DNA of 64,000 bases. Origin: Streptomyces hokutonensis (lineage in GTDB: Bacteria; Actinomycetota; Actinomycetes; Streptomycetales; Streptomycetaceae). The notes beneath the pieces were generated by a model. It did no database searches, had not been told where the DNA came from, and saw only the letters and a program-made list of their open reading frames with translations. The stretch is from assembly GCF_000376565.1 (NCBI RefSeq), contig NZ_BARG01000068.1, positions 62,001 through 126,000 on the forward strand. The letters run 5' to 3'. Made by a program: the position numbers and the translations under genes. Of the stretch, positions 1 through 8,593 are shown piece after piece; position 1 is the stretch's first letter, and the number at the start of each line of letters is the position of its first letter.

Positions 1-1084
1 CGCCGACCACCACCGCCAGGACCAGCGGCAGCAGCTGTACGACCTGGTCGGCGAGGTCCGGGCTCCTGGTGAACCGGCCGATCACCGGTCCGCGCAGCAC
101 GACCAGGGCGGCGCCGAGGACGACGACCGCGCTCAGGGCGACCGCGAACCCGGCATCCACAGCGCGCCGTATACGGGCGAGGTCGCGTTCCTCGGCGTAA
201 CCGGCGATCAACGGCACCGTGGCCTGGCCGACCGCCACCGCCGCGGTGAAGACGACGTTCACCAGGGACTCGGCGACGCTGTGCACGGCGGCGCTGTCGG
301 TGCCGATACGGGCGGCGGCGAAGGTCAGCACGCCCAGCACGGAGAACTTCACCAGCACGGTGGCGCCGAGCGGCAGCCCGACCCCGGCCAGTCGCAGCAC
401 CTGGCGCGCATCGGGCCGTCCGGGCCGGATCTGGCGGCCGGCGAGCACCGTACGGCGGCGCAGCGCGTACTGGTTGAGACCGGCCGCGACCAGACTGGAC
501 GCGAGCATGGCCAGCCCCGCCCCTGTCAGTCCGAGGCTGGGCAGCGGTCCCGGTCCCCCGACCAGCAGCACCGACAGCGTCACGGAGACTGCGGTGCCCA
601 CGAGCCCGGACCGCATCACCTGCGCCGAGCGGCCGAGCGCGACCAGGACGGACGAGGCCGAGGAGTTCACGGCGATCAGCAGCACGCTGCCCGCCAACAT
701 CCAGGGAAACAGGCCCAGTTGACCGAGGATGCCGTCCGGGACGCCGAATGCCCCGCCGAGCAGCGGCACCGCCGCGACCGCCGCCGCGCAGACCCCGCCC
801 ACGGCGAACGCCAGCCACATCCCGGCGCGCACCAGCGGCAACAGCCCCTCCGGGTCGTCCCGGTGCGGCGCGACGAACGGCATCACCCCGCGCAGCGCAC
901 CCGCCACGGTGGCGGTGGCCGGGCCGAACACCGCGATCGTCACGGCGAACGCGGCCAGCGACACGGTGGCGTGCCGGCCCAGCAGCGCGGTGTCGACGAG
1001 CGAGCCGGCCGAGGAGGCGAGCATGGTCACGTACAGCGGTGCGGCGGCCCGGGCGATGGTCATGAATGCGCTGCGCTCGCTCAC
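1..1084 (-). CDS. MATE family efflux transporter (3' end cut by the window)
   Basis: This reading frame runs off the left edge, so about 361 residues of the N-terminal side are visible. It is a polytopic membrane protein; the N-terminal stretch containing VDTALLGRHATVSLAA matches the first helix pair of MATE/DinF-type antiporters, which usually have about 440 residues and 12 helices. Further hydrophobic segments alternate with short Arg-rich loops. MATE proteins export drugs, metabolites or small organic cations in exchange for Na+ or H+. The start is either GTG at 1084 or ATG at 1063; both are in frame and I give the longer one. It lies 43 bp downstream of the dipeptidase gene on the same strand and is probably the last gene of a LacI-dipeptidase-MATE transcript. 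Substrate unknown. Confidence 0.85.
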   Translation of the reverse strand, partial: MSERSAFMTIARAAAPLYVTMLASSAGSLVDTALLGRHATVSLAAFAVTIAVFGPATATVAGALRGVMPFVAPHRDDPEGLLPLVRAGMWLAFAVGGVCAAAVAAVPLLGGAFGVPDGILGQLGLFPWMLAGSVLLIAVNSSASSVLVALGRSAQVMRSGLVGTAVSVTLSVLLVGGPGPLPSLGLTGAGLAMLASSLVAAGLNQYALRRRTVLAGRQIRPGRPDARQVLRLAGVGLPLGATVLVKFSVLGVLTFAAARIGTDSAAVHSVAESLVNVVFTAAVAVGQATVPLIAGYAEERDLARIRRAVDAGFAVALSAVVVLGAALVVLRGPVIGRFTRSPDLADQVVQLLPLVLAVVVG

Positions 1085-1127
1085 GTCCGCCCATCCTGCC
1101 ATCCAACTGCCGTGCCCCGCAGACCGG

Positions 1128-2126
1128 TTACGCCTGCCCCCACACCCGCGCCGCCACCCGCCGGAAGTTGCCGCCCAGGATCGCGGCGACGGCGTCCTCG
1201 GGATATCCCCGGCCGCGCAGCGCCCCCTCGACGGTCAACAGGCCTTCCGGCGGCATGAACTCGATCGCGCCCCAGCGGGTGTAGCACTCGGGGTACAGCT
1301 CCGGGCTCTGTTCGAGCATCGCGTTGAAGTCCCCTTCGTCGAAGGGGTAGTCGGTGGAGACCCCGACGTGGTCCGGCCCGACGAGGTCGACGGCGTGGTC
1401 GATGTGCCGTACGAGGGCGTCCACGGAGGCGTCGTGGGGGCCGAGGAAGATACCGACGCCGGTGATGCCGACGACCCCGCCGGTGGCGGCGCACTCCCTG
1501 GCCTGCTCGTCGGTGATGTTGCGGGGGTGGTCCCACACCGCGCGCATGCCGGAGTGGCTGTAGACGACGGGGAGTTGGGACACCTCGCACAGGTCGAGGC
1601 CGGTACGGGCACCGCAGTGCGAGCCGTCCGCGACCATGCCGACGGCGTTCAACTCCCGTACCAGCGCCCGCCCGTAGCCGGTCAGTCCCTCGTCGACCGC
1701 GTCGAGGCAGCCGCCGCCGGCCGCGTTGCGGGTGTTGTAGCTCGGCAGCATGGTGCGCACACCGAGGTCGTAGAAGTGCCGGACCCGGTCCAAGTCCCCT
1801 TCCAGCGGCCCGGAGTCCTCCAGGTCGAAGGCGACCGCCACCTGCCTCGCGCGCACGGCGTCGTCGATGTCGCCGACGGTCGCGACCAGCCGCAGCCGGT
1901 CGTCCGCGGCGATCCGCTCCCGCCAACTTGCCACCAGACCGGTGACGTCGTCGGCGCCGTGCGGCGCGTAGCCGACGTTCACCGAGACGAAGCTGCCGCC
2001 GGGTCTGCGGTAGCGGGCCAACTCGCCGACGTCGGCGTGCCGTTCGAGCGGCAGGCAGCAGTGCTGTTCCCAGAGGAGGGGCGGGCGGGGCGCTTCCGCA
2101 GATTCGTTCGACACCGTACGGATCAT
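1128..2126 (-). CDS. Membrane dipeptidase (renal dipeptidase, peptidase M19)
   Basis: A 332-residue cytoplasmic-type protein with no signal peptide. The segment VVYSHSGMRAVWDHPRNITDEQ is the conserved M19 zinc-site region (SHS followed by RN.TD), and VAFDLEDSGPL plus HVGVSTDYPFDEG give the other metal-site acidic/His blocks. M19 enzymes are binuclear zinc hydrolases of the amidohydrolase fold that cleave dipeptides, often with a D-residue in second position, and some act on beta-lactams. The gene starts 13 bp after the LacI regulator stop codon and is followed by a MATE exporter, so the three are probably cotranscribed. Length is close to the family norm of about 350. Real substrate cannot be told from sequence. 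Confidence 0.85.
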   Translation of the reverse strand: MIRTVSNESAEAPRPPLLWEQHCCLPLERHADVGELARYRRPGGSFVSVNVGYAPHGADDVTGLVASWRERIAADDRLRLVATVGDIDDAVRARQVAVAFDLEDSGPLEGDLDRVRHFYDLGVRTMLPSYNTRNAAGGGCLDAVDEGLTGYGRALVRELNAVGMVADGSHCGARTGLDLCEVSQLPVVYSHSGMRAVWDHPRNITDEQARECAATGGVVGITGVGIFLGPHDASVDALVRHIDHAVDLVGPDHVGVSTDYPFDEGDFNAMLEQSPELYPECYTRWGAIEFMPPEGLLTVEGALRGRGYPEDAVAAILGGNFRRVAARVWGQA

Positions 2127-2139
2127 GCCCGCGTCGGAG

Positions 2140-3144
2140 CTACTCCGTCGACGGCGGCCCCGTGCTCCCTCGCACCTCGAGCCTCGGCTCCGACAACACC
2201 GTCTCCGCCGCCCGCCTCGGGTCCTTCATCCGGTGGACGAGAAGCTGCGCGGCGCGGCGGCCGATGTCATGGCTGCCGTTGTCGACGGTGGTGAGCCAGA
2301 GGTGGCGTAGGCGCGCGAGGTACGTGTTGTCGTAACCGACGAGAGACAGGTCCCGAGGCACCTGGAGGCCCAGTTCCTCGGCCGCCGAGAGCGCGCCGAC
2401 ACCCGCGATGTCGTTGAAGGCGAAGACGGCCGTGGGGCGTTGCGGGGCGGTGAGCAGGCGGACCATCGCGCGGTAGCCGCCCTCCTCCGTGTGGTCGCCC
2501 TGTTCGACCGTCGCGAGGTCGGTCAGGCCGTGGGCGTGCATGACCTTTTCGAAGGAGGTGCGGCGGAGTTCGCCGGCGACGCCCTGACCGGCGATGTGGG
2601 CGATGCGGCGGTGGCCCAGGTCGACGAGGTGCTCGGTGGCCAGGGCTGCGCCGTACGAGTCGTCGCCGGCCACGACGTCGACGTGGGGCAGGACCGGTTC
2701 GACGGCGCCCGCGACCACCGTGGGGATGTGGGTCGCGGCGGCGAGGAGTTCGTCGGAGCCGGGGAGGGTGCCCACCGCGACCAGGCCGTCGACGCGGAGT
2801 TCCGTGAAGATGCGGGTGAGGTCCTCGCCGAGATGGCGGTTGAGGCGGCCGTCGGCCAGCATCATGTGCAGGCCGTTCTCGTGCAGGCGGGAGCCCAGAC
2901 CGTCGAGGAGTTCCACGAACCACGGGTTGCGCAGGTCGTTCAGCAGGACGCCGACCGAGCGGGTACGGCGCTCGCTGAGGCTGCGGGCGGCGGCGTTCGG
3001 GCGGTAGCCGAGTTCCTCCACGGCGGCCAGCACGGCCTGCCGTTTCTCCGGTCGGACCTGCTCGGAGCCGCGCAGCACCAGGGAGACCAGGGATTTCGAC
3101 ACACCGGCCCGCTCGGCGACATCACGGATGGTCGGAGCGCTCAT
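2140..3144 (-). CDS. LacI/GalR family transcriptional regulator
   Basis: A 334-residue regulator. Residues 1-55 form the LacI HTH and hinge (TIRDVAERAGVSKSLVSLVLRG, then RPNAAARSLSERRT), followed by a periplasmic-binding-protein-like effector domain (VGVLLNDLRNPWFVELLDGL at the start). The family is usually a sugar- or sugar-acid-responsive repressor. The ATG at 3144 places the HTH at the N terminus; an in-frame extension to 3219 is not supported. It is divergent from a Gfo/Idh/MocA oxidoreductase, and the intergenic region holds two palindromes of the TGGACCG(G/T)TCCA type, one touching the start codon, which fits autorepression plus control of the divergent gene. The dipeptidase gene follows after 13 bp. 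Confidence 0.92.
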   Translation of the reverse strand: MSAPTIRDVAERAGVSKSLVSLVLRGSEQVRPEKRQAVLAAVEELGYRPNAAARSLSERRTRSVGVLLNDLRNPWFVELLDGLGSRLHENGLHMMLADGRLNRHLGEDLTRIFTELRVDGLVAVGTLPGSDELLAAATHIPTVVAGAVEPVLPHVDVVAGDDSYGAALATEHLVDLGHRRIAHIAGQGVAGELRRTSFEKVMHAHGLTDLATVEQGDHTEEGGYRAMVRLLTAPQRPTAVFAFNDIAGVGALSAAEELGLQVPRDLSLVGYDNTYLARLRHLWLTTVDNGSHDIGRRAAQLLVHRMKDPRRAAETVLSEPRLEVRGSTGPPSTE

Positions 3145-3147
3145 GGC

Positions 3148-3159
3148 TGGACCGTTCCA
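3148..3159. promoter_or_regulatory. Putative LacI operator 1
   Basis: TGGACCGTTCCA, a near-perfect 12-bp palindrome with the central CG step typical of LacI/GalR operators. It ends 4 bp upstream of the regulator's ATG and differs by one base from the perfect site at 3257. Inference: autoregulatory site. Confidence 0.55.
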
Positions 3160-3256
3160 TGCGGTCGCGCCCCCTGTCAAAGGCGCGGACACTCGGTGTT
3201 GCCATCCACGTATTGACATCAGGACGAACGGGTTCCACTGTGGCGGAGACAGTTTA

Positions 3257-3268
3257 TGGACCGGTCCA
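3257..3268. promoter_or_regulatory. Putative LacI operator 2
   Basis: TGGACCGGTCCA, a perfect 12-bp palindrome lying 13 bp upstream of the oxidoreductase ATG. A TTGACA hexamer at 3213-3218 lies upstream, so a bound repressor would sit just past the promoter. The same 12-mer occurs in three coding sequences in the window, so some copies may be chance. Confidence 0.6.
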
Positions 3269-3281
3269 AAGAAGGGCAGTC

Positions 3282-4436
3282 ATGGTGACCTCGCTCGGTG
3301 TAGCCGTCGTCGGCTTCGGATGGATGGGGCGGGTGCACACCCAGGCGTACGCCCGTGTCCCGCACCACTTTCCGCAGCTGACCGTGCGGCCGCAGCTCGT
3401 GTCGGTCGCCGAGGACGTGCCCGGGCGGGCCGAGCAGGCCGCCGAGCAGTTCGGCTTCGCCTCCACCACCCGCGACTGGCGCGAGGTGGTCGCCGACCCG
3501 CGCGTGCAGGCGGTGAGCATCACCGCGCCGAACTTCCTGCACCGCGAGATCGGCGTCGCGATGGCCGAGGCCGGCAAGCACATCTGGATCGAGAAGCCGG
3601 TGGGCCTGTCGACCGCGGACGCCTCCGCCGTGTCCGACGCCGTCACCAAGGCGGGCGTGCAGGGCGCGGTCGGCTTCAACTACCGCAACGCGCCCGCCGT
3701 GGAGGCCGCCCGCGACCTGATCGCCTCCGGCGAGCTGGGCACGGTCACCCACATCCGCGTCCGCCTCTTCAGCGACTACGCGGCCCACCCGGACGGCGCC
3801 CTGACCTGGCGCTACGAGCTGGAGCGCGGCGGCCACGGAGTCCTCGGCGACCTGGCCTCGCACGGCGCCGACCTCGCCCGTTACCTCCTCGGCGACATCA
3901 CCTCCCTCGCCGCCGACACCGCGATCTTCCTCCCGCAGCGGGCCCGCCCGACCGGCGCGACCGCGGGCCACGCGCTGGCCACGGGCGGCGAGTTGGGCCC
4001 TGTGGAGAACGAGGACTACGTCAACTGCCTGCTGCGGTTCGCCTCCGGTGCCCGGGGCGTCCTGGAGGCGTGCCGGGTCTCGGTCGGCGAGCAGAACAAC
4101 TACGGCTTCGAGGTGCACGGCACCAAGGGCGCGGTGTTCTGGGACTTCCGCCGGATGAACGAGCTGGCGGTCAGCCGCGGCACGACGTACCAGGACCAGC
4201 CCGTCACCACGGTGTACGTCGGCCCGGGCGACGGCGAGTTTGGAGCGTTCCAACCCGGCGCGGCGAACGCGATGGGCTACGACGACCTCAAGGTGATCGA
4301 GGCGTACCGCTTCCTGCGCTCCGTCGCCGAGGGCAAGCCGTACGGCGCCACGCTCCCGGACGCCGTACACAGCGCGGCGGTGCTGGACGCCATGGTGCGC
4401 TCCGTCGAGAGCGGCGGCTGGGCGAGCCCGGCATAG
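3282..4436 (+). CDS. Gfo/Idh/MocA family NAD(P)-dependent oxidoreductase
   Basis: A 384-residue protein with an N-terminal Rossmann fold (VAVVGFGWMGRVHTQAY, a GxGxxG variant), the family motif WIEKPVGLS around residue 105 containing the conserved EKP Lys, and a C-terminal Gfo/Idh dimerisation sheet containing HGADLARYLLG. Members oxidise or reduce sugars, inositols and sugar acids. The ATG at 3282 has GAAGGG 5 bp upstream; the longer in-frame version has no ribosome-binding site. It is controlled in all likelihood by the divergent LacI protein. No permease or kinase is adjacent, so the sugar is not identifiable here. The last codons and following bases carry an imperfect local duplication (GGGCGAGCCCGGCATAGG and GGGTGAGCCCGGCGTGAGG). 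Confidence 0.9.
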   Translation: MVTSLGVAVVGFGWMGRVHTQAYARVPHHFPQLTVRPQLVSVAEDVPGRAEQAAEQFGFASTTRDWREVVADPRVQAVSITAPNFLHREIGVAMAEAGKHIWIEKPVGLSTADASAVSDAVTKAGVQGAVGFNYRNAPAVEAARDLIASGELGTVTHIRVRLFSDYAAHPDGALTWRYELERGGHGVLGDLASHGADLARYLLGDITSLAADTAIFLPQRARPTGATAGHALATGGELGPVENEDYVNCLLRFASGARGVLEACRVSVGEQNNYGFEVHGTKGAVFWDFRRMNELAVSRGTTYQDQPVTTVYVGPGDGEFGAFQPGAANAMGYDDLKVIEAYRFLRSVAEGKPYGATLPDAVHSAAVLDAMVRSVESGGWASPA

Positions 4437-4613
4437 GCAGAGGCACCTGGGTGAGCCCGGCGTGAGGGGCGCACACTCCGGCCGACCCGCACGCCCCCGC
4501 ACTGAGCCACCAGCGCGATCTCGCGTCCACCCGCCGGACTCGACTACCGTTCACGCTCGGGAGTCACTCGCCTACGCTGTGGTGACCGGTTGGCGGACGG
4601 GTATGGGGGCGGC

Positions 4614-6923
4614 ATGGGATACGGCTTCGGACAGCGGCGCGGCGGTCAACTCCCCGTCGAGTTGACCAGCTTCGTCGGACGCACCGGCGAACTCGCCGCG
4701 CTGCACGCCGAGTTGGCGCGTTCGCGGCTGGTCACGCTGGTCGGTCCGGGCGGTGTCGGCAAGAGCCGTACGGCGCTGCGGGCGGCCCGCGCGGCCACGG
4801 ACCGGTTCGCCGACGGGGTGCGGCTGGTGGAGCTCTCCGCCCTGCACGACCCGGAGTTGGTGCCGCCGACCCTCGCGGGCGTACTGGAACTGCCCGAGCA
4901 GTCCGGCATGACGCCCTTGGACGCGATCGTGGAACACCTGCGCGGGCGACGGATGTTGATCGTCCTCGACACCTGCGAGCACCTGGTCGACGCGTGCGCG
5001 ATGCTCTGCGACGTCCTGCTGCGCGAGGCTCCCGGGCTGAGCGTGCTCGCGACCAGCAGGCAGCCGCTCGACGTGCCCGGCGAGCGCTGTCTGCCGATCG
5101 CCCCGCTGGCCCGCGCCGACGCCGTCGACCTGTTCACCCAGCGCGCCGCCGCGGTGACCGGCGGCCCCGCCCTCGACGACACCGACCGGAAGCACGCCCT
5201 CGCGCTCGTCGACCGCCTCGACGGCATCCCCCTCGCACTCGAACTCGCGGCCGTACGGCTGCGGGCCGTACCCCTCTCCGAACTCGTCGCCCGCCTGGAC
5301 CGCCACTGCGAGGTCCTGACCGGCGGCCGGCGCACCGCCCTGACCCGGCACCAGACCCTGCGCGCGGCCATCGACTGGTCCTACGACCTGTGCACACCCC
5401 AGGAGCAACTGCTCTGGGCGCGGCTGTCGGTGTTCGCCGGCTCCTTCGGACTGACCGCCGCCGAGCGGGTGTGCGCGGGCGGCGCGGGCGACCTCGGCGG
5501 CGAGGAGGTCGTCGAGGCGCTGATCGGCCTGGTCGACAAGTCGGTCGTCCAGCGCCTCGGCGAGGACGGCGCCCGCTACCGGCTCCTCGACACCATCCGC
5601 GAGTACGGCGCCGGGCGGCTCACGGAGACCGAGGACGCGGAGGCCGTACGGCGGCGGCACTTCGCCCACTACGACGAACTCGTCGGCCGTTTCTGGGACG
5701 GCCTGGTGGGCCCGGCGCAGGTCGCGCTGCACCACGCGGTGCGCGCGGAGATCGCCGATGTGCGGGCGGCCCTGGAGTACGGCTGCGCCACCGAGGGCCG
5801 GGCCGCGGACGCGCTGTGGCTGGCGACCCGGCTCGGGGCGTACTGGCGGGCGGCGGGGACGCTGTCCGAGGGCCGGTACTGGATCGACAAGGGGCTTGGA
5901 CCGGTCCAGCAGGACTCCCCCGTGCGGGCCTGGGCGCTGTTCATGACCGGCGTGTTCGGGGTGTGGACGGCGGATCTGGAGACGGCGTTGGACCGGTTCC
6001 CGCAGGCCCTCGCCATGGCGCGGCGGGTCGGCGAGAGCCGGGTGGAGCTGTTCAGCGAGGGCTACCTGGCCGCCATGACCGTGCTCGGCGGCGCGGTGGA
6101 GGAGGGGACCGCGGCGCTCGACGCGGTCCGCGCGCGGATGGTCGCGGTGGACGACGCACTGGGCATCGGCGTCGTCCACTACGAAGGGGCCCTGCTGTAC
6201 GGGGCGTTGGGCTTCACGGACCGGGCCCTGGAGTGGTGCGAGGCGGGGCTGGCGTATCTGGAGGGCCGGGGCGAACGCCAGTTGTACGGGTCCACGCTCA
6301 CCGTCCAGGGCGTCATCCTGTGGCTCGTCGGGCGGCCCGAGGAGAGCGCGGCGGCGTTGCGCCGGGGTCTGGAGGCGGCGAGCGAGATCGGCGAGGTCCT
6401 CGTCGCGGCGCTCTCGTCCCTGGGGCTCGCCTGGCACGCGGCCGGACAGAAGCGGTACGTCAGGGCCTGCTGGCTGCTGGGCTACGCCGAGCACGCGCGC
6501 CGGCTGGGCGGCGACCCGGTCGGCATGCTGCCCCGGCTCCTGGAGGAGCAGGAGGCACAACAGCGGGCGGTGCGCGCGGCACTGGGCGACGAACCCTACG
6601 AGCGGTGGCGCGAGGCAGGTGCCCGCATGTCGGGCCGCGAACTCCTGGACGCCGTAAGGGCGGACGCCGACGAACCCCCCGGTGTCCCCGCGGCCCGCCC
6701 CGGCACCGCGGACGGCCGCCCGGCCGATCCCCTCACCCGCCGCGAACGCGAGGTCGCCGCGCTGGTGACCCGGGGTCTGTCCAACCGGGAGATCGCCGAA
6801 CGCCTGGTCATCTCCAAACGCACCGTGGACGCCCATGTGGAGCACATCCTCGCCAAGCTGGGGATCACCTCCCGTACCGAGATCCTGGCCCCGGCACAGG
6901 CGGAGGGCACCTCGACGGCGTAG
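4614..6923 (+). CDS. Large ATP-binding LuxR-family transcriptional regulator
   Basis: A 769-residue protein from the ATG at 4614; a TTG at 4590 would add 8 residues and cannot be excluded. After a short lead comes LTSFVGRTGEL and a P-loop GPGGVGKS (about residues 44-51), then LIVLDTCEHL as Walker B region and LATSRQPL, the signature of the AfsR/NB-ARC-like STAND ATPases. The middle is helical and TPR-like. The C terminus (last ~65 residues) is a LuxR helix-turn-helix, PLTRREREVAALVTRGLSNREIAERL. Such proteins are signal-responsive activators whose DNA binding depends on nucleotide state and an inducer sensed by the helical repeats. It stands alone, with no obvious target operon beside it. A perfect TGGACCGGTCCA lies inside it at 5897-5908. 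Confidence 0.9.
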   Translation: MGYGFGQRRGGQLPVELTSFVGRTGELAALHAELARSRLVTLVGPGGVGKSRTALRAARAATDRFADGVRLVELSALHDPELVPPTLAGVLELPEQSGMTPLDAIVEHLRGRRMLIVLDTCEHLVDACAMLCDVLLREAPGLSVLATSRQPLDVPGERCLPIAPLARADAVDLFTQRAAAVTGGPALDDTDRKHALALVDRLDGIPLALELAAVRLRAVPLSELVARLDRHCEVLTGGRRTALTRHQTLRAAIDWSYDLCTPQEQLLWARLSVFAGSFGLTAAERVCAGGAGDLGGEEVVEALIGLVDKSVVQRLGEDGARYRLLDTIREYGAGRLTETEDAEAVRRRHFAHYDELVGRFWDGLVGPAQVALHHAVRAEIADVRAALEYGCATEGRAADALWLATRLGAYWRAAGTLSEGRYWIDKGLGPVQQDSPVRAWALFMTGVFGVWTADLETALDRFPQALAMARRVGESRVELFSEGYLAAMTVLGGAVEEGTAALDAVRARMVAVDDALGIGVVHYEGALLYGALGFTDRALEWCEAGLAYLEGRGERQLYGSTLTVQGVILWLVGRPEESAAALRRGLEAASEIGEVLVAALSSLGLAWHAAGQKRYVRACWLLGYAEHARRLGGDPVGMLPRLLEEQEAQQRAVRAALGDEPYERWREAGARMSGRELLDAVRADADEPPGVPAARPGTADGRPADPLTRREREVAALVTRGLSNREIAERLVISKRTVDAHVEHILAKLGITSRTEILAPAQAEGTSTA

Positions 6924-6951
6924 GTATCCCGGCGCCTCCGGGGGTCTTGGC

Positions 6952-6963
6952 ATACCTAGGTAT
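6952..6963. promoter_or_regulatory. Perfect palindrome ATACCTAGGTAT of unknown role
   Basis: AT-rich for this genome; it lies 29 bp past the LuxR-family gene, whose stop codon overlaps a half copy (TAGGTATCCC). No gene starts nearby, so a promoter operator role is uncertain. Confidence 0.3.
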
Positions 6964-7157
6964 CCCCGGCGAAGCCCCTGCCCGCGACTGGGTGCACCGA
7001 TCTCCCGGGGTTCGCACCCCCCCGCACCCGCCCGAGCCCGCAGGCTGGTCGCACCGCCAGGGGAACGGAACGTCGCGGGCGCCGGCAGTGTTGGTCAACC
7101 CCACGGCTGTCATGGCAAGGCGCCCGCCACCGCACCTCCCCTGGCGGTACTCACATG

Positions 7158-7185
7158 GGGCTGCCCCTGTCGGCGGGGGCAGCCC
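7158..7185. terminator. Intrinsic hairpin between convergent genes
   Basis: GGGCTGCCCC, an 8-base loop, then GGGGCAGCCC: a perfect 10-bp stem located 15 bp after the stop codon of the serine protease (reading leftward). It probably serves the protease and possibly the LuxR-family gene from the other side. The rest of the 6924-7199 gap shows no gene. Confidence 0.6.
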
Positions 7186-7199
7186 TCGGACACCGCCGG

Positions 7200-8120
7200 T
7201 CAGCCGCGCCCGGCCCGCTCGTACATCGTCCTGGCGGTGGCGCCCAGGATCTCGCCGTACATCTTGGTCGGTGTGAAGCCGTCCAGCGCGCTGTTGACCG
7301 AGACGAGGGTGCCCTTCCCGGTGGCCTCGTCGAACCCGGCCAGCCACGGGCCGCCGCTGGAGCCGCCGGTCATGTCGCAGGGGATCACCTGCTGGCCGTT
7401 CTCCTTCTTCTCCGTACCGACGCAGCGCAGGAGTTCCTCGCCGAGCTGCGGACGGGTGGCCGGGTAGCCGAAGGAGGAGATCTTCCCGCCGACCGTGCGG
7501 TTGAAGGCGACAGGGGTACCGCCCACGACGTCCGTGAGCCTACGACCGTCCTTGCCCGCGTCGACGACCATCGCGGCCACGTCGTTCGTGCCCTCCTCGC
7601 CGAAGGTCCGCGGTGTCAGGACGGTACGGACCGCGAAGGCGCCGTACGGCTGTCTGCCCTTGCTGTAGGCCGGGACGAACACCATCGCCATGTTGGTGTT
7701 GTCGGGCGAGGCGGAGCGCCGGACGCAGTGCCCCGCGGTCATCACGACGGACCGGTTGGCGCTCGTCACGGCGGTGGCCGTGCACCAGGTGTCGGCCCCT
7801 CCGGTGTTGACCATGAACAGCCGCCCCACGGTCTTCAGCTGTGGACCGGTCCACAGCTTGGTCTTCGGCCCGGTCGGCCCGAGGTCCACGGACTTTCCTA
7901 CGGCCTTGATCCGGGCCGGCGTCCAGTAGGCGAGGGCGTCCTTGCGTTCCTGGGCGGTGAACCCGAAGGAGGACACCGGGTCGGGTGCGGCGGCACGAAC
8001 CGCACCGGACACGGCCGTGGCCGAGACCGGCACGGCGAGCGCGAGGGCCGCGCCGGCGGCGGTGAGCGCCGTGGCCCGGCGGACCGGACGCCGGTTGCCG
8101 GAAAGGGAGTTGTCGAACAT
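7200..8120 (-). CDS. Secreted trypsin-like serine protease
   Basis: A 306-residue precursor starting at ATG 8120, with a Sec signal peptide (RRPVRRATALTAAG, hydrophobic core, cleavage near AVSA to AVRA at about 34-44). The catalytic triad is visible: His131 in TAGHC, Asp180 in NDVAAMVV, Ser255 in GGSSGGPW. Spacing and the GGSSGGP motif match chymotrypsin-fold V8/glutamyl-endopeptidase-like proteases rather than the alpha-lytic group. Residues 45-100 probably form a short propeptide. The longer reading frame up to 8474 has low-complexity content and is not used. Codons 88-96 (KLWTGPQLK) are encoded by a 22-bp perfect palindrome centred at 7847/7848. Confidence 0.88.
   Translation of the reverse strand: MFDNSLSGNRRPVRRATALTAAGAALALAVPVSATAVSGAVRAAAPDPVSSFGFTAQERKDALAYWTPARIKAVGKSVDLGPTGPKTKLWTGPQLKTVGRLFMVNTGGADTWCTATAVTSANRSVVMTAGHCVRRSASPDNTNMAMVFVPAYSKGRQPYGAFAVRTVLTPRTFGEEGTNDVAAMVVDAGKDGRRLTDVVGGTPVAFNRTVGGKISSFGYPATRPQLGEELLRCVGTEKKENGQQVIPCDMTGGSSGGPWLAGFDEATGKGTLVSVNSALDGFTPTKMYGEILGATARTMYERAGRG
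7837..7858. repeat. 22-bp perfect palindrome inside the protease gene
   Basis: The dyad is centred on the CCGG of TGGACCGGTCCA and extends 11 bp each way (outer arms AGCTG/CAGCT). It is the longest perfect uninterrupted dyad I noticed in coding DNA here. It may be chance from the codons or a regulator site. Confidence 0.5.
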
Positions 8121-8197
8121 GGGGGGGGATGTCTCCTCGACCGATTCGGGTGGTTCAGGTGATGCACATGGTTCGGGTGGTACGCATGGCCGCTGGT

Positions 8198-8548
8198 TCA
8201 CGCGGCCGGAGCGGCAGCCGTCTCCCGGAGGAACGCCAGGAACTCGCCCACGGTGCTGCCCCAGAGCCGGCGTTCCACCAACGCGGTGTGCCGGCGCGCC
8301 AGTTCGCGGTCCTCGCCGTAGGCGAAGCTCGCGACCGGCGGGCCCTGGTGCACCCGGATGTCGATGCCGATCGGCTGCACCTCGTCGGCGGAGTGCAGGC
8401 CGACCGCGATGCCGATGATCTCCCAGGCGAGCAGGCCCGCTCTCTTGAACGCGCCGTCGGACGAGGTGCACCACACCACCTCGAAGTACTCGTGAGCGGG
8501 CGCCCTTGGATCGAGCCGCCGAGCCACGTCGTTCGCTGTACTGGACAC
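8198..8548 (-). CDS. Hypothetical small protein
   Basis: A 116-residue soluble protein, ATG at 8548, between the protease and a lipoprotein gene on the same strand. Codon usage is typical of the genome and it fills the gap without overlapping its neighbours, which supports a real gene. Composition is mixed alpha/beta (FEVVWCTSSDGAFKRAGLLAWEIIGIAVGL, IGIDIRVHQGPPVASFAYGED). No signal peptide, metal site or known motif is recognisable. It could form a transcript with the protease 77 bp downstream. Function unknown. Confidence 0.6.
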   Translation of the reverse strand: MSSTANDVARRLDPRAPAHEYFEVVWCTSSDGAFKRAGLLAWEIIGIAVGLHSADEVQPIGIDIRVHQGPPVASFAYGEDRELARRHTALVERRLWGSTVGEFLAFLRETAAAPAA

Positions 8549-8593
8549 ACCTCGTCCTTTCTGTGCGGCAGGGAACTTCGCTGCGAGGACTGG

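Noticed and set aside
4437..4613. Small gene between the oxidoreductase and the LuxR-family regulator
   Set aside because: Frames are short with no ribosome-binding site; only a local imperfect duplication of the oxidoreductase end is visible.
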